Shown piece by piece: positions 32,821-41,936 of a stretch of DNA of 64,000 bases. The DNA lies in assembly GCA_033782935.1 (NCBI GenBank), contig JAWQEG010001425.1:110001-174000 (forward strand), written 5' to 3'. The position numbers were made by a program, and so were the translations under genes. Each line of letters begins with the position of its first letter. The stretch's first letter is position 1. The stretch comes from Petrolisthes cinctipes. Taxonomy: Eukaryota > Arthropoda > Malacostraca > Decapoda > Porcellanidae. The notes beneath the pieces are model-generated. The model did no database searches, had not been told where the DNA came from, and saw only the letters and a program-made list of their open reading frames with translations.

Positions 32821-32954
32821 GATGCTTACAGATGATCTTCTGGAAGAGGCTCTATTGGTGAGCCTGTACTTTCAGCTCCACTTCATTCCTATTACTCATT
32901 TGCCCTATAGAAGTATTTTTGTTCTTGATTGTCCCAAAACTTATCTAATTGTTT

Positions 32955-33283
32955 GGTATTTATTGGAAGAATTACCGTTTTGTAGCAGTGTTGCCAGATC
33001 CGGCTAGATCCCCGTATTTAGCCCCGGTCATTTCCTGTACTTTACCACGGTTATTTCCCGGTAGTTTGTCCAGGTTAGGTCCCGGTAGTTTGCTGTGGTC
33101 TAGGTTAGGTCAGGTAAGGTCAGGCTAATTTCAAAATGCCCCATTTGAATATGCCCTATCTTGGAAATAGGGCATTTGTGGAGGAAGTGCCATAGAAGAA
33201 AATAGTCTTAGAATGGTCTAAATAAGTGGGTAATGAAGGGAGAAAAACCGTACACGATAACGGTAATTCTTTCAATATTTACC
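32955..33283 (-). mobile_element. MITE-1 in LINE-A 3' coding end
   Basis: The element is flanked by AATTGTTT at 32947-32954 and 33284-33291. Removing it and one duplication restores the LINE-A frame FEKQLDKFWDNQEQ, which confirms both the element limits and the 8-base duplication. Confidence 0.95.
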
Positions 33284-33289
33284 AATTGT

Positions 33290-33830
33290 TTTTCAAATGA
33301 AACCACTGATTTCTGGTTTATGACCCACTCTGGCAGAGAGTTCCACATATCTATTACTCTGCAGAGAAAAGAGTATTTCCTCAAGTTCATTCGTGATCTT
33401 GGTTTAAATAATTTTCTAGAATTTCCTCGTGTAATACTTTCTTCCCGTTCTTGAAAAACTTTCTCGCTACATTCCTTGTCATACAGTCCATTGATAAATT
33501 TAAATGTTTCAATCATGTCGCCTCTCCATCTTCTATATGACAGTGTTGGTAGATTAAATGTTTTTAGCCTCTCCTCATATGACAAGTTCTTCATATTGGG
33601 CAGGAGTTTAGTTGCTCTTCTTTGGACATTTTCAACTGCCTCAATGTCCTTAAAAAGATAGGGATTCCACACCTGATTTGCGTATTCCAGATGAGGGCGG
33701 AGAAGAGCAATGAAAAGATATTTAAACATTTCTGCATTTAAGCTGGTGAAAGTTCTTCTTATAATGCCAACAATCTTGTTACCTTTGTTTATTTTCTCTG
33801 AGAGATTTTCTGAAAATTTCAATATGTCGT
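33290..33830 (-). pseudogene. LINE-A RT C-terminal domain
   Basis: The frame covers KFSENLSEKINKGNKIVGII, IALLRPHLEYANQVWNPYLF, ENVQRRATKLLP, RRWRGDMIETFKFI and ends SVVSFEKQL where MITE-1 enters. These are the conserved post-palm motifs of CR1/Jockey-group LINEs. Frame breaks occur between here and the palm at 33830-34010 (a (TC)n run at 33893-33907), and the active-site Asp pair is not recognisable near 34050 (VFVMSSA-like region garbled). Confidence 0.85.
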
Positions 33831-34009
33831 CAATAATTACTCCAATATCCTTTTCAGCTCTTGACCTTTCTATTACATTTTCAAGATGATACTCTCTCTC
33901 TCTCTTTCTTCAGATCCACCAATTCTCATTTACCTCATCTTATCTGAATGAAAACTCAATAACCATTTTTCTGTCCAATGTTTCATATCTTCTAAATCTT
34001 CTTGGAGTT

Positions 34010-34204
34010 TTATATGGTCATCATCATTTGCCATAGTTCTAAAAAATTTAGTGTCATCAGCATACAAATATATATCACTTTTGTTTCCATCACAACACAA
34101 CTAGGCAGGTCATTGATATAAACAACAAATAGTAATGGTCCCAAGACTGAGCCCTGAGGTACCCCACTGACCACATCACTCCATTCCATAGCCTCTCCAT
34201 TCAC
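34010..34204 (-). pseudogene. LINE-A RT palm fragment
   Basis: NGEAMEWSDVVSGVPQGSVL, then GPLLFVVYINDLPSCVV, is the RT block with the conserved PQGS..GP..F..YINDL signature. It is separated from the upstream RT half by the LINE-B insertion. Confidence 0.88.
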
Positions 34205-35812
34205 TATTCTATGTATCTATCTATAGCTCTGATGCCTCGTTGCCTCCATGAACTCCCCCCAAGGGGGTGGCCACGGCAGAAGTGCCTCCAGTTCTCTCTG
34301 TTCCAACACTCCCTCCTTACTTGTTCAAGCCCTACTCTGCTTCTCACGTTTCTCTCCTTTACATACTCTTCCACTCTGTTCCAACACTCCCTCCTTACTT
34401 GTTCAAGCCCTCCTCTGTCCCTCATGTTTCTCTCCTTTACATACTCTTCCACTCTGTTCTGCCATCTAACCAGAGGTCTGCCTCTCACACCAGGTGCCAC
34501 AACTTCACTTCCATACACCTTCTTTACAAACTCCTCACTTTACTTTCTCTCTACAGTGGGATCTCGCATCTAGCGAATTCTCAACTTGCGAATTCGTATC
34601 TGGCGACACCATACAACCTCTACCCATATTCGTTTCTAGCGAACAAAATTCCCATCTGGCAAAATAAATATGTAAGAAAATTAAAAAATAATAATAAATT
34701 CGAGGGTGGTAGATTTACCGCCACGGCGGCTACCTGTATTTTGTTTATCGTGTGACGTCACGTCACCACCTACGCGGCCAGTCGGCCACTCCTAGTCCTT
34801 CCCCAATTTAAAAACTGTCTCCGTCTTTGTCGTGCACGTGCGAGACCTCTCTTGACCCGCTCAGACCTTAAGTGTGAGGAGGAGAATGCAGATGAAAGAA
34901 TTACAAAATTAATTCAAGCATCAAGAGAGGCGGGAGAGAGTGGTGGTGAGCGGGAGACAAGTGAGGAGGGAGGCTGTGGCACGCTGCACTAGCCTGTCCC
35001 TTCGCCTCAGATACCAGCAGTTCGTCACTTCATTCATTACTCACGAGTAAATAGTGAATCCTATATTTAATTATTTCTTCTTGAATTCATGTTGTGTATC
35101 ACTTTGTGTACAACATAATGAAAATTATGCAATATCATAGACAAAAGTATATAAAATATAGATTATAAATTAAAAAAAAAAATTCCCATTTGGCAGGCGA
35201 GAGAGCGTGAACAGTGGTGAGGAGGGCGAGGGTGGTGGTGGTAACATGGACAAGAGAGGAGGGGAGGGGAAGGGAGAGGTTGCTTGAGTGAGGAGGTGGT
35301 TGCCAGTCCGTCCATCCCTCCACCAAATGGACATTCGTCACACTTACACACTTTATCACTCAAATTACAATACCACTCATAATTTTTTCTTTGTTATATA
35401 TTGTGCATCACTTTGTGTTTATTTAAATGGAAATTAAAATGTTATAGGCGAATATAAAGTAAATAAAATGAAGATCGGCAATTTTCACCTCACCTATTAT
35501 AATTTCCCTCATTAGTTTATGTATTCGCATCTAGCGAATTCACATCTAGTGCCGTTTTTTTGGCACCAATTACTCGCTAGATGCGAGATCCCACTGTACA
35601 TGTCCAAACCATCTCAATGTATTACGTTTCACTCTCTCAACCACTCCACACTCAATGCCAATTGCCTTCTCACTCATACCACACCTCTCATATACACACT
35701 CATTACTTTCTCCATCCCACCTAGTAAGTCCACATGCTCCTCTCAAGTAACTCATTTCCACAGCACCTATTCTAGACTGATGAGCCCTACTCCATGTAGG
35801 GCTCTTTGATTT
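34205..35812 (-). mobile_element. LINE-B fragment nested in LINE-A
   Basis: LINE-B 3' sequence with a TATCTATCTATAG tail at 34205-34230 is split by a pogo-type MITE (34554-35596) and resumes at 35599-35800 (EMSYLRGACGLTRWDGESNE). Part of the C-terminal coding is tandemly duplicated (REC-WNRVEEYVKERN twice, 34300-34450). Its right edge shows a small inverted repeat, GAGCCCTAC / GTAGGGCTC, at 35784-35812. Confidence 0.9.
34554..35596. mobile_element. Pogo-type non-autonomous element, TA target
   Basis: Terminal inverted repeats CAGTGGGATCTCGCATCTAG (+CGA) are perfect over 23 bases and flanked by TA at 34552-34553 and 35597-35598. Subterminal variants of TTCGCATCTAGCGAA recur inside both ends (34580-34640, 35520-35575). 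The 1043-base interior has no transposase frame. It interrupts LINE-B between CTCTCTA and CATGTCC, whose continuous form is seen at 28941. Confidence 0.93.
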
Positions 35813-36806
35813 CTATTACCTAAGAATGCCTTAATCCAGTCCAAATAATTGCCTTCTATACCACAGCAGGAGATCTTTTCCAATAACCTTTTATGTGGAA
35901 CTCTATCAAAAGCCTTCATAAAATCACAATAAATTACATGTACAGAATTCCCTTGATCTAAAGCCTTCGTCCACTCATCCAACACCTTTATAAGTTGTAA
36001 TACAGTAGATCTCCCTGGTATAAAGCCGTACTGTTTATCACTGAGCAAGTTGTATTTCCTCAAGTGAGCCATCATCTCCTCTCTAATTAGTGTCTCCATA
36101 CATTTACATATAATGTTTGTCAGACTCACAGGTCTATCATTTCCCGGGTCCCTTTTATCACCTTTTTTAAATATTGCTGTGATATTTGCAATCTTCCAAT
36201 CAGTGGGCAATTGCTGTGTGCTGAACGAGCATTCAAAGAGAATAACCAGTGGCTCTAAGATCTCCTTCATTATCTCCTTCACTATCCTTGGGGGTATCCC
36301 ATCTGGTCCTGGTGATTTATCCTTCTTCATTTTCTGTATTACCTTCTAAATTTTCTCCTTGGTAATGTTAAGACTTTGCAGAGGTGGTACTACCTGCACT
36401 CTTCCCCTTGGAGAGTCTCCATCAGATTCAGTGACAAACACATTGGCAAATTGTCTAGAGAGAACCTTTGCTTTTTCTCTGTCACTTACTGTGGTCTCTG
36501 CTTTATTGTGGTCTGTATACAATTCTGATATCATGCCTTTGGTGTTAATTTTTGACTGAACATATTTCCAAAAAACCTTCGGATTTTCTTTCACAAGTGT
36601 AGCAACTTCCAGTTCCTTGTTCTTCACTGCTTTTCTTGTTTCTCTTCTCACCTGATTGTTAACTGTACTCTCCTATATTCTTTACTGATTTCAGCATACT
36701 GACTCTTCTCCATATAGTTTTCAGAATTTTCAAGTTTGTTCATTTGTTCCCATAATCTTTGCTTCCTCTTTATCTTGTTCCATAGCTTCCTGTTCATTGG
36801 CAAGTT
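35767..36806 (-). pseudogene. LINE-A EN-RT linker and RT N-terminal half
   Basis: KENPKVFWKYVQSKINTKGM (about 36600) begins the pre-RT region. A stop near 36346 separates it from DKSPGPDGIPPRIVKEIMKE, then LPTDWKIANITAIFKKGDKR, PVSLTNIICKCMETLIREEM, QYGFIPGRSTVLQLIKVLDE and VIYCDFMKAFDRVPHKRLLE with the first catalytic Asp. It ends at NYLDWIKAFLGNRNQR, where LINE-B is inserted. Confidence 0.88.
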
Positions 36807-37124
36807 CAGTTAATTCTCATTTTATACTGGGATGATGTATATGAAATAGTGTGTGTAATGAATGTATGTACTGTAAACACTTATTGTACACTATATTAAT
36901 TAAACACCCATAATACCAGTGTACTGTACAATGAGGGTTTTCTGTACACAGTTTCATTACACACCCATAATACCAGTGTACTGTACAATGAGGGTTTTCT
37001 GTACACAGTTTCATTACACACACTACATTACACATCCAATATACAAGTGTACTGTGCAATGAGGGTTTTTTGTACACAGTTTCATTACACACCCAATATA
37101 CAAGTGTAAAATGAGAATTAACTG
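36807..37124. mobile_element. MITE-4 at LINE-A / LINE-C junction (3 units)
   Basis: Termini CAGTTAATTCTCATTTTATA and its inverted partner ...TAAAATGAGAATTAACTG are intact, but the flanks (GTT / TGG) are not TA. Three internal CAATGAGGGTTTTCTGTACA units are present. LINE-A lies on one side and LINE-C on the other, each truncated at the MITE. Confidence 0.85.
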
Positions 37125-37319
37125 TGGTGGACTGTATCAAATGCTTTCCTTAGATCACAATAAGCCACATCCACTACCCATCCTCTATCTATAGACTCAG
37201 TCCACTTATCAATACTTATATCAGCTGCAATACTGTTGACCTCCCTGGTAAGAAACCATACTGTTTTTTGCTGAACAAGTTGTTACCTGACATGTGCTTT
37301 ATGATACTGGTCTGTAGTT

Positions 37320-37449
37320 GTTGTTGAAGTTCCTCAAGGTGTCTGGCCGAGCAGCCCCCCTGAGCTCCTGAGGAAGGTCATGGCCTGAACCGGGCTTTCT
37401 CACAGTGCCCTCAGAGAGTGTATGTTGTGTTGTTGGTGAGTGTGGTTGT
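37320..37449 (-). mobile_element. LINE-D 3' end, 5'-truncated, in LINE-C RT
   Basis: GGTCTGTAGTT is duplicated at 37309-37319 and 37450-37460. The 130-base insert reads, on the minus strand, ...GAGGGCACTGTGAGAAAGCC ... CTTGAGGAACTTCAACAAC, matching 7700-7843. It splits the LINE-C RT between DPSNYRP and PVS. Confidence 0.93.
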
Positions 37450-37675
37450 GGTCTGTAGTTACTGGGGTCACTCTTATATCTCCCCTTTTTAAATATTGCA
37501 GTAATATTTGCTGTTTTCCACTCCTGGGGAACTTGATATATTTCCAAAGAGTTGTTAAAAATAATCCACAGTGGTTCCACCAGCACCTCAGCAACTTCCA
37601 ATATAACTCTTAGGTGGAGTGTGTCTGGTCCGGGGGATTTATTACGCTTTAACTTTTTCAGTGTTTTCAGTATAC

Positions 37676-37925
37676 GAGGCGTCTATTTACATAACGAGAT
37701 AAGCGACACAATTCAAGTTTTGAGAAAAATGGGTTTAAAGTTTAACATCTGTGTACAAAAGGTTATAATCTCTCTATTTATACTTCATTTTAAGCCTTAT
37801 TAGAAACTCCAAAAGGGGATATGGACTTCACCACGTAAATTGTAGATGTTTACTAGGGGGGGAAGACAGTGCCATTTCAATTTCACCAGAGGTGGTGTTT
37901 ATCCCGTTATGCAAATAGACGCCTC
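37676..37925. mobile_element. MITE-5 (GAGGCGTCTATTT termini)
   Basis: Terminal inverted repeats GAGGCGTCTATTTACATAAC and GTTATGCAAATAGACGCCTC differ at one position and enclose 250 bases. It lies between the LINE-C linker and RT. I could not assign a target duplication with confidence. Confidence 0.8.
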
Positions 37926-38458
37926 AATTATTATTATATATTATCTTCCCTTGATATTTCCATAATTGACAATGGTTTTTCTTGTCTCACTTTCAATTCT
38001 GGCACAGCTCCTTGCGGTTCGTTCATAAATACTGATGAAAAAAAACTGTGCTAACTCTTGTGCCTTCTCCTTGTCACTCGTTGTGTTGTTATTTTTGTCA
38101 CCTCCCATATATAATTCTGTGATCCCAGATACTGTCTTCGTCTTAGAGTTAACGTACTTCCAGAATATCTTTGGATTGCTTTTTACATTTTGTGGTATTG
38201 TTTGTTCCTTTGCTTTAACTTCTCTCCTAGTTTCTTTCCTTACTTGGTTATTTAAATGTCTGTACTCAACATTGCACTCTCTGATATTCCCTATTCCCAC
38301 TGTCTGTTATTTCTTTCTGCCATTTTCCTCAATCGTTCCTTTGCCTTTTCTTAATCTTTGCCCTCAGTTTCCTATTCATGGGTAAATTCACTGTTTAAGG
38401 TTTTCCTTGATTCCCTTTCCTTAAACATTCTGCATGGTATACAATCACTAATAACTTC

Positions 38459-39936
38459 CTACAATTTAGTTATAAATCTATTCCACATGTCATCGATGTC
38501 TTCAGTATTCAAGTGGTCTTTCCAGTCTATATTTAGTTTCTCCTTCATTTCTAAATAATTTCCTCTTTCATATAAATACACCTTCTTCTTTGTCTTCCTT
38601 ATCTGTGGTTCTATATCACAATGAAAAGTTATGCAGGCATGATCACTTTTTCCGAGGGGGTTGTCAACTTCAATCCCCTCTACTCTTACGTCATTGTCAG
38701 TAAACACAAGTGACGTGTATAAATAAGGTGTGGGTCATCTAGTGGGACAGAAGAGAAGCTACGGTACCAACATCACCACCATGAAGCTCCATTGTCTCAT
38801 CTAGTGCGACACCCAATAATCTCGGGGCCTCACAAGTGTCACGGGCTACTGACACCCTACAGCCCCGAGGTTGAGATATAGAAAAAAAAAAAAAAAAAAA
38901 TCCACTTTTCACTCCCTCTACATCTTGTTATGTTGCACAAAGAAACAATCTCTTATTTTTTCTATAAAACTCTGACTGTATTGGTCTCCGCTGGATGCTG
39001 TACCTGTTGTCCAGTTTATGTTAGGCAAATTAAATTCGCCTATATCTATTTTGTGTTTCGTTCTTTGTTCACCTATTTCTTGTTGTAGATCCAATAACCT
39101 GTTGTTATTCTCAGTGGTGCTATTTGGACTCCTGTATACAGCTGTGAGCAATAAGTCCTCTGTACCTTTTATATTCACTTTTATATACAGACAATTCTCA
39201 TTTTACACTTGTATATTGGGTGTGTAATGTAGTGTGTGTAATGAAACTGTGTACAGAAAACCCTCATTGTACAGTACACTTGTATATTGGGTGTGTAATG
39301 TAATGTGTGTAATGAAACTGTGTACAGAAAACCCTCATTGTACAGTACACTTGTATATTGGGTGTGTAATGAAACTGTGTACAGAAAACCCTCATTGTAC
39401 AGTACACTTGTATATTGGGTGTGTAATGTAATGTGTGTAATGAAACTGTGTACAGAAAACCCTCATTGTACAGTACACTTGTATATTGGGTGTGTAATGT
39501 AATGTGTGTAATGAAACTGTGTACAGAAAACCCTCATTGTACAGTACACTTGTTTATTGGGTGTGTAATGTAATGTGTGTAATGAAACTGTGTACAGAAA
39601 ACCCTCATTGTACAGTACACTTGTATATTGGGTGTGTAATATAGTGTACAATAAGTGTATACAGTACATACATTCATTACACACACACTATTTCACATAC
39701 ATAATGCCAGTGTAAAATGAGAATTGCCTGTATTCACATAAATCACCACCTACCTCAATACTATAGGACACCCCATGTTTCACATACATCAACAAACCTC
39801 TCCCACAGCTTTCTTCAGATATATTTTTTCCTAATAATTTGTATCCCTTGATATTAAACTCTACAATACTCTTTTCATATCTATAGTTCTTTGGCTTCAC
39901 CTCCAGTATTATTATCACATGGGGTTTCACTCTCAT
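38459..39936 (-). pseudogene. LINE-C endonuclease, right-arm copy
   Basis: The same motifs as the left arm (FTAVYRSPN has become LTAVYRSPNSTTENN; FNLPNINW; KSDHACITFHCDIEP) are split by MITE-4 and the poly-A/T insertion. Small differences are S/T, D/E and K/Q replacements. The first Asp of GDFN is changed to Glu here (DIGEFNLPN), a catalytic-motif change not seen in the left arm. Confidence 0.82.
39188..39730. mobile_element. MITE-4, right-arm copy with 6-unit minisatellite
   Basis: This is the same TA insertion as 19106-19378 (TA at 39186-39187 and 39731-39732) but 270 bases longer. The word GTACAGAAAACCCTCATTGT occurs six times at 71-base spacing, with one 56-base spacing, against two in the left arm. 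Confidence 0.93.
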
Positions 39937-40241
39937 ATTTCCTATTCTTACCTCAAGTTGTCACATGTAAAAGTATCAACATTACTAAACATCACATGTA
40001 TCTTATTTTGAGACTTAATCTTTTCTCCATTCTGCCTCATCTTTACTGGATATTTTCCTCTTGGTTTCTCTTTACACACAGTAGATACCGCTTCCATGGC
40101 TTCCCTCTTACCACATCCTTCTCCTCCTCACTCTTCTCTTTGGCCTGTTTCCTTAGTTCCTTTTCTTATTCCCGTTCCTCTCTCGTCACATCATGATACA
40201 CTGACACATTCCTGAATAAAAGTTCCTTAACATTCTTTAGT

Positions 40242-41010
40242 TTATACAAGTTTCTCATGATCCTCATCTTTACTATCAAAACAATTTAGGTTCAGCTCTC
40301 CACAAATCTCTTTAAACATTAGTTTATCATGTCTCATCTTGTCTTCTCTCTCCTCCATGTTAAATCCACTTATCATTTCTTCCGGCATTCTGTGCAGTAC
40401 TATATTATTCTCTCTGTGTAACATATCCTTCACTTGTTCCACTGTCTCCTCTGCAATCACACTTTTGCTTACTTTTGTAACACTATGTGAGTTGCAAATA
40501 TTTTGGGTCTCCTCCTTCACAACATCTTTGCAGGATTATACTAAATCATTCTTCACCTCAGTGCAAACTTTCTCCTTAACTTCTTCAAGTAACTTACCTT
40601 TTATATCATTAATATCCTTCTGAACCACTTGAAACTTATCCAACTTTCCTAGTTCCAACACTTTTTGTACTTCCAATTTCTCTTTCACTTCATCCATTTC
40701 TGTGCTAATTCTGCCCTTTACTACTGCTATCTCATTCTCAAAAATAAGAAGCTTGGCAGTTGTCTCCTTTTCTAGGTTTTTCATCTTTGTTTCCACTACA
40801 TCTTGTCTCTTTTCCAGCTTTGTAAATGTGACTCAGGACCTTGACAGCAACATTATCACACTTATTGTAATACCAGTGTAGTTTACTAGCATCACTCCTG
40901 TTTAAAAATTTATATATACAGTACTTCCCTTGATACTCCTTCACACTTAATATGATGCCAGAATTCACAAAGACCACACCAAAATGCAGCATCAGAGTTG
41001 TTGCAGTCTG
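40242..41010 (-). pseudogene. LINE-C ORF1, right-arm copy
   Basis: The PHD-like segment and coiled coil are as at 17818-18597, with the same frameshift and Cys-to-Tyr change. The coiled-coil frame remains open through KLLEEVKEKVCTEVKNDLV, where the left arm has a stop codon. Confidence 0.75.
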
Positions 41011-41269
41011 GACAAACCTTGAGCTTCCTCCTCTACTTGTTTACATCTGTTATCCCCTTCCTCCTTCAGTCATGTTTCATTAATCAGCTGATCCTGGGAT
41101 GGTAACTTCTTCCTTTGTTTTAGTCCACTTCTTGTTGCTGTAGACACTTTTTTCTCCAGAGTCAGTCTTATACTTCTTAGGTTCTTATATTTGCTTTATA
41201 CAACTTACCACCATTCAACTATATTTCAAACTCATTAATAATTGAAACAAAGATAGAGCCAACCAATTC

Positions 41270-41577
41270 ATATCCTTACCTAACCTGACCTGACCTTACC
41301 TGACCTGACCTTACCTGACCTGACCTGACCTGACCTTACCTAACCTGACCTAATCCGACCTGACCTAACCTAACCTAACCTGACCTGACCTGACCTGACT
41401 TTACCTGACCTAACCTAACCTAACCTAACCTGGGCAAACTACCGGGACCTAACATGGGCAAACTACTGGGAAATAACCGTGGTAAAGTACAGGAGATGAC
41501 CGGGGCAAAATTTTGGACCTAGCCGGATCTGGCACCACTGCTACAAAACATTAATTCTTTCAATAGATACCGTACCC
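41270..41577. repeat. TTAGG-like array and MITE-1 fragment, right arm
   Basis: CCTGACCTGACCTTACCTAACC-type pentamers (complement of GGTTAGG/GGTCAGG) span about 41277-41440. MITE-1 sequence then runs to TTCAATAGATACC at about 41570. The array is about 50 bases longer than the left-arm version (17462-17573). Confidence 0.85.
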
Positions 41578-41726
41578 ATTATTTTATTGGTTTTCTCTCT
41601 CTCTCTCTCTCTCTCAATATTTTTTTGGTATGTAAATCAGTGAAAATAGACTATATGTATGTATGTATATGTTATTATTATTATTATTATTTTAATCCAT
41701 TCTATTACTGTTTTTTAACCCCCAGA

Positions 41727-41820
41727 GTCCGGGCAGCGGGATTTCCCGCTCGGTCGACAGAGGCCGGGCAGCGGGAAATCCCGCTCTGTCGACAGAGTCC
41801 GGGCAGCGGGAAATCCCGCT
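41727..41820. repeat. piggyBac left subterminal tandem repeats
   Basis: GTCCGGGCAGCGGGA-type sequence is repeated three times at 36-base spacing. Each unit contains the hairpin-forming AGCGGGAAATCCCGCT, and the units are separated by GTCGACAGAG. The location between terminus and gene suggests transposase-binding subterminal repeats. The right end does not show the same array. Confidence 0.9.
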
Positions 41821-41936
41821 TTTGGTAATTTATGGGGAAAAACGCCAAATTTGTCGGGATTTTTTTTGATCTGGCTATACTTCACCACCAGACCTTTTCA
41901 TCCCCACATTCAATCAGTGTGTGCTTGACCGTGACA

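Larger units (their letters stand above)
32892..36806 (-). mobile_element. LINE-A (CR1-like), host of nested insertions
   Basis: Reading leftward from 36800: linker (NKIKRKQRLWEQM), VFWKYVQSK, RT (MKKDKSPGPDGIPPRIVKEI ... YCDFMKAFDRVPHKRL), a LINE-B insertion (35815-34205), GVPQGSVLGPLLFVVYINDL, NVQRRATKLLP, NLSYEERLKTFNLPTLSYRR and LRKYSFLCRVIDMWNSLPEW. A MITE-1 (33283-32955) follows, and the C-terminus KFWDNQEQKYFYRANE ends at a stop at 32892-32894. The 5' end is lost at the MITE-4 junction. Confidence 0.88.
37125..41060 (-). mobile_element. LINE-C (CR1-like), right-arm copy extending into RT
   Basis: Read leftward: ORF1 (41000-40240), endonuclease (39936-38459), linker VRKETRREVKAKEQTI, IFWKYVNSKTKTVSGI, then the RT start (QVPQEWKTANITAIFKKG, QYGFLPGRSTVLQLI, DVAYCDLRKAFDTVHH), ending at MITE-4. 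Insertions are the poly-A/T element (38715-38925), MITE-4 (39188-39730), MITE-5 (37676-37925) and a LINE-D 3' end (37320-37449). Only 38248-41060 belongs to the palindrome arm. Confidence 0.87.

Noticed and set aside
39250..39640. Evenly spaced repeats in MITE-4
   Set aside because: Minisatellite expansion within a MITE with no unique spacers; not CRISPR.
41277..41440. True telomere or chromosome end
   Set aside because: Pentamers are mixed (GGTTAGG, GGTCAGG), short, flanked by MITE-1 and present in both arms internally.
41832..41936. Upstream ATG as transposase start
   Set aside because: Weak context (T at -3) and hydrophobic leader unlike the rest. The ATG at 41937 has a strong context and starts the acidic low-complexity region.
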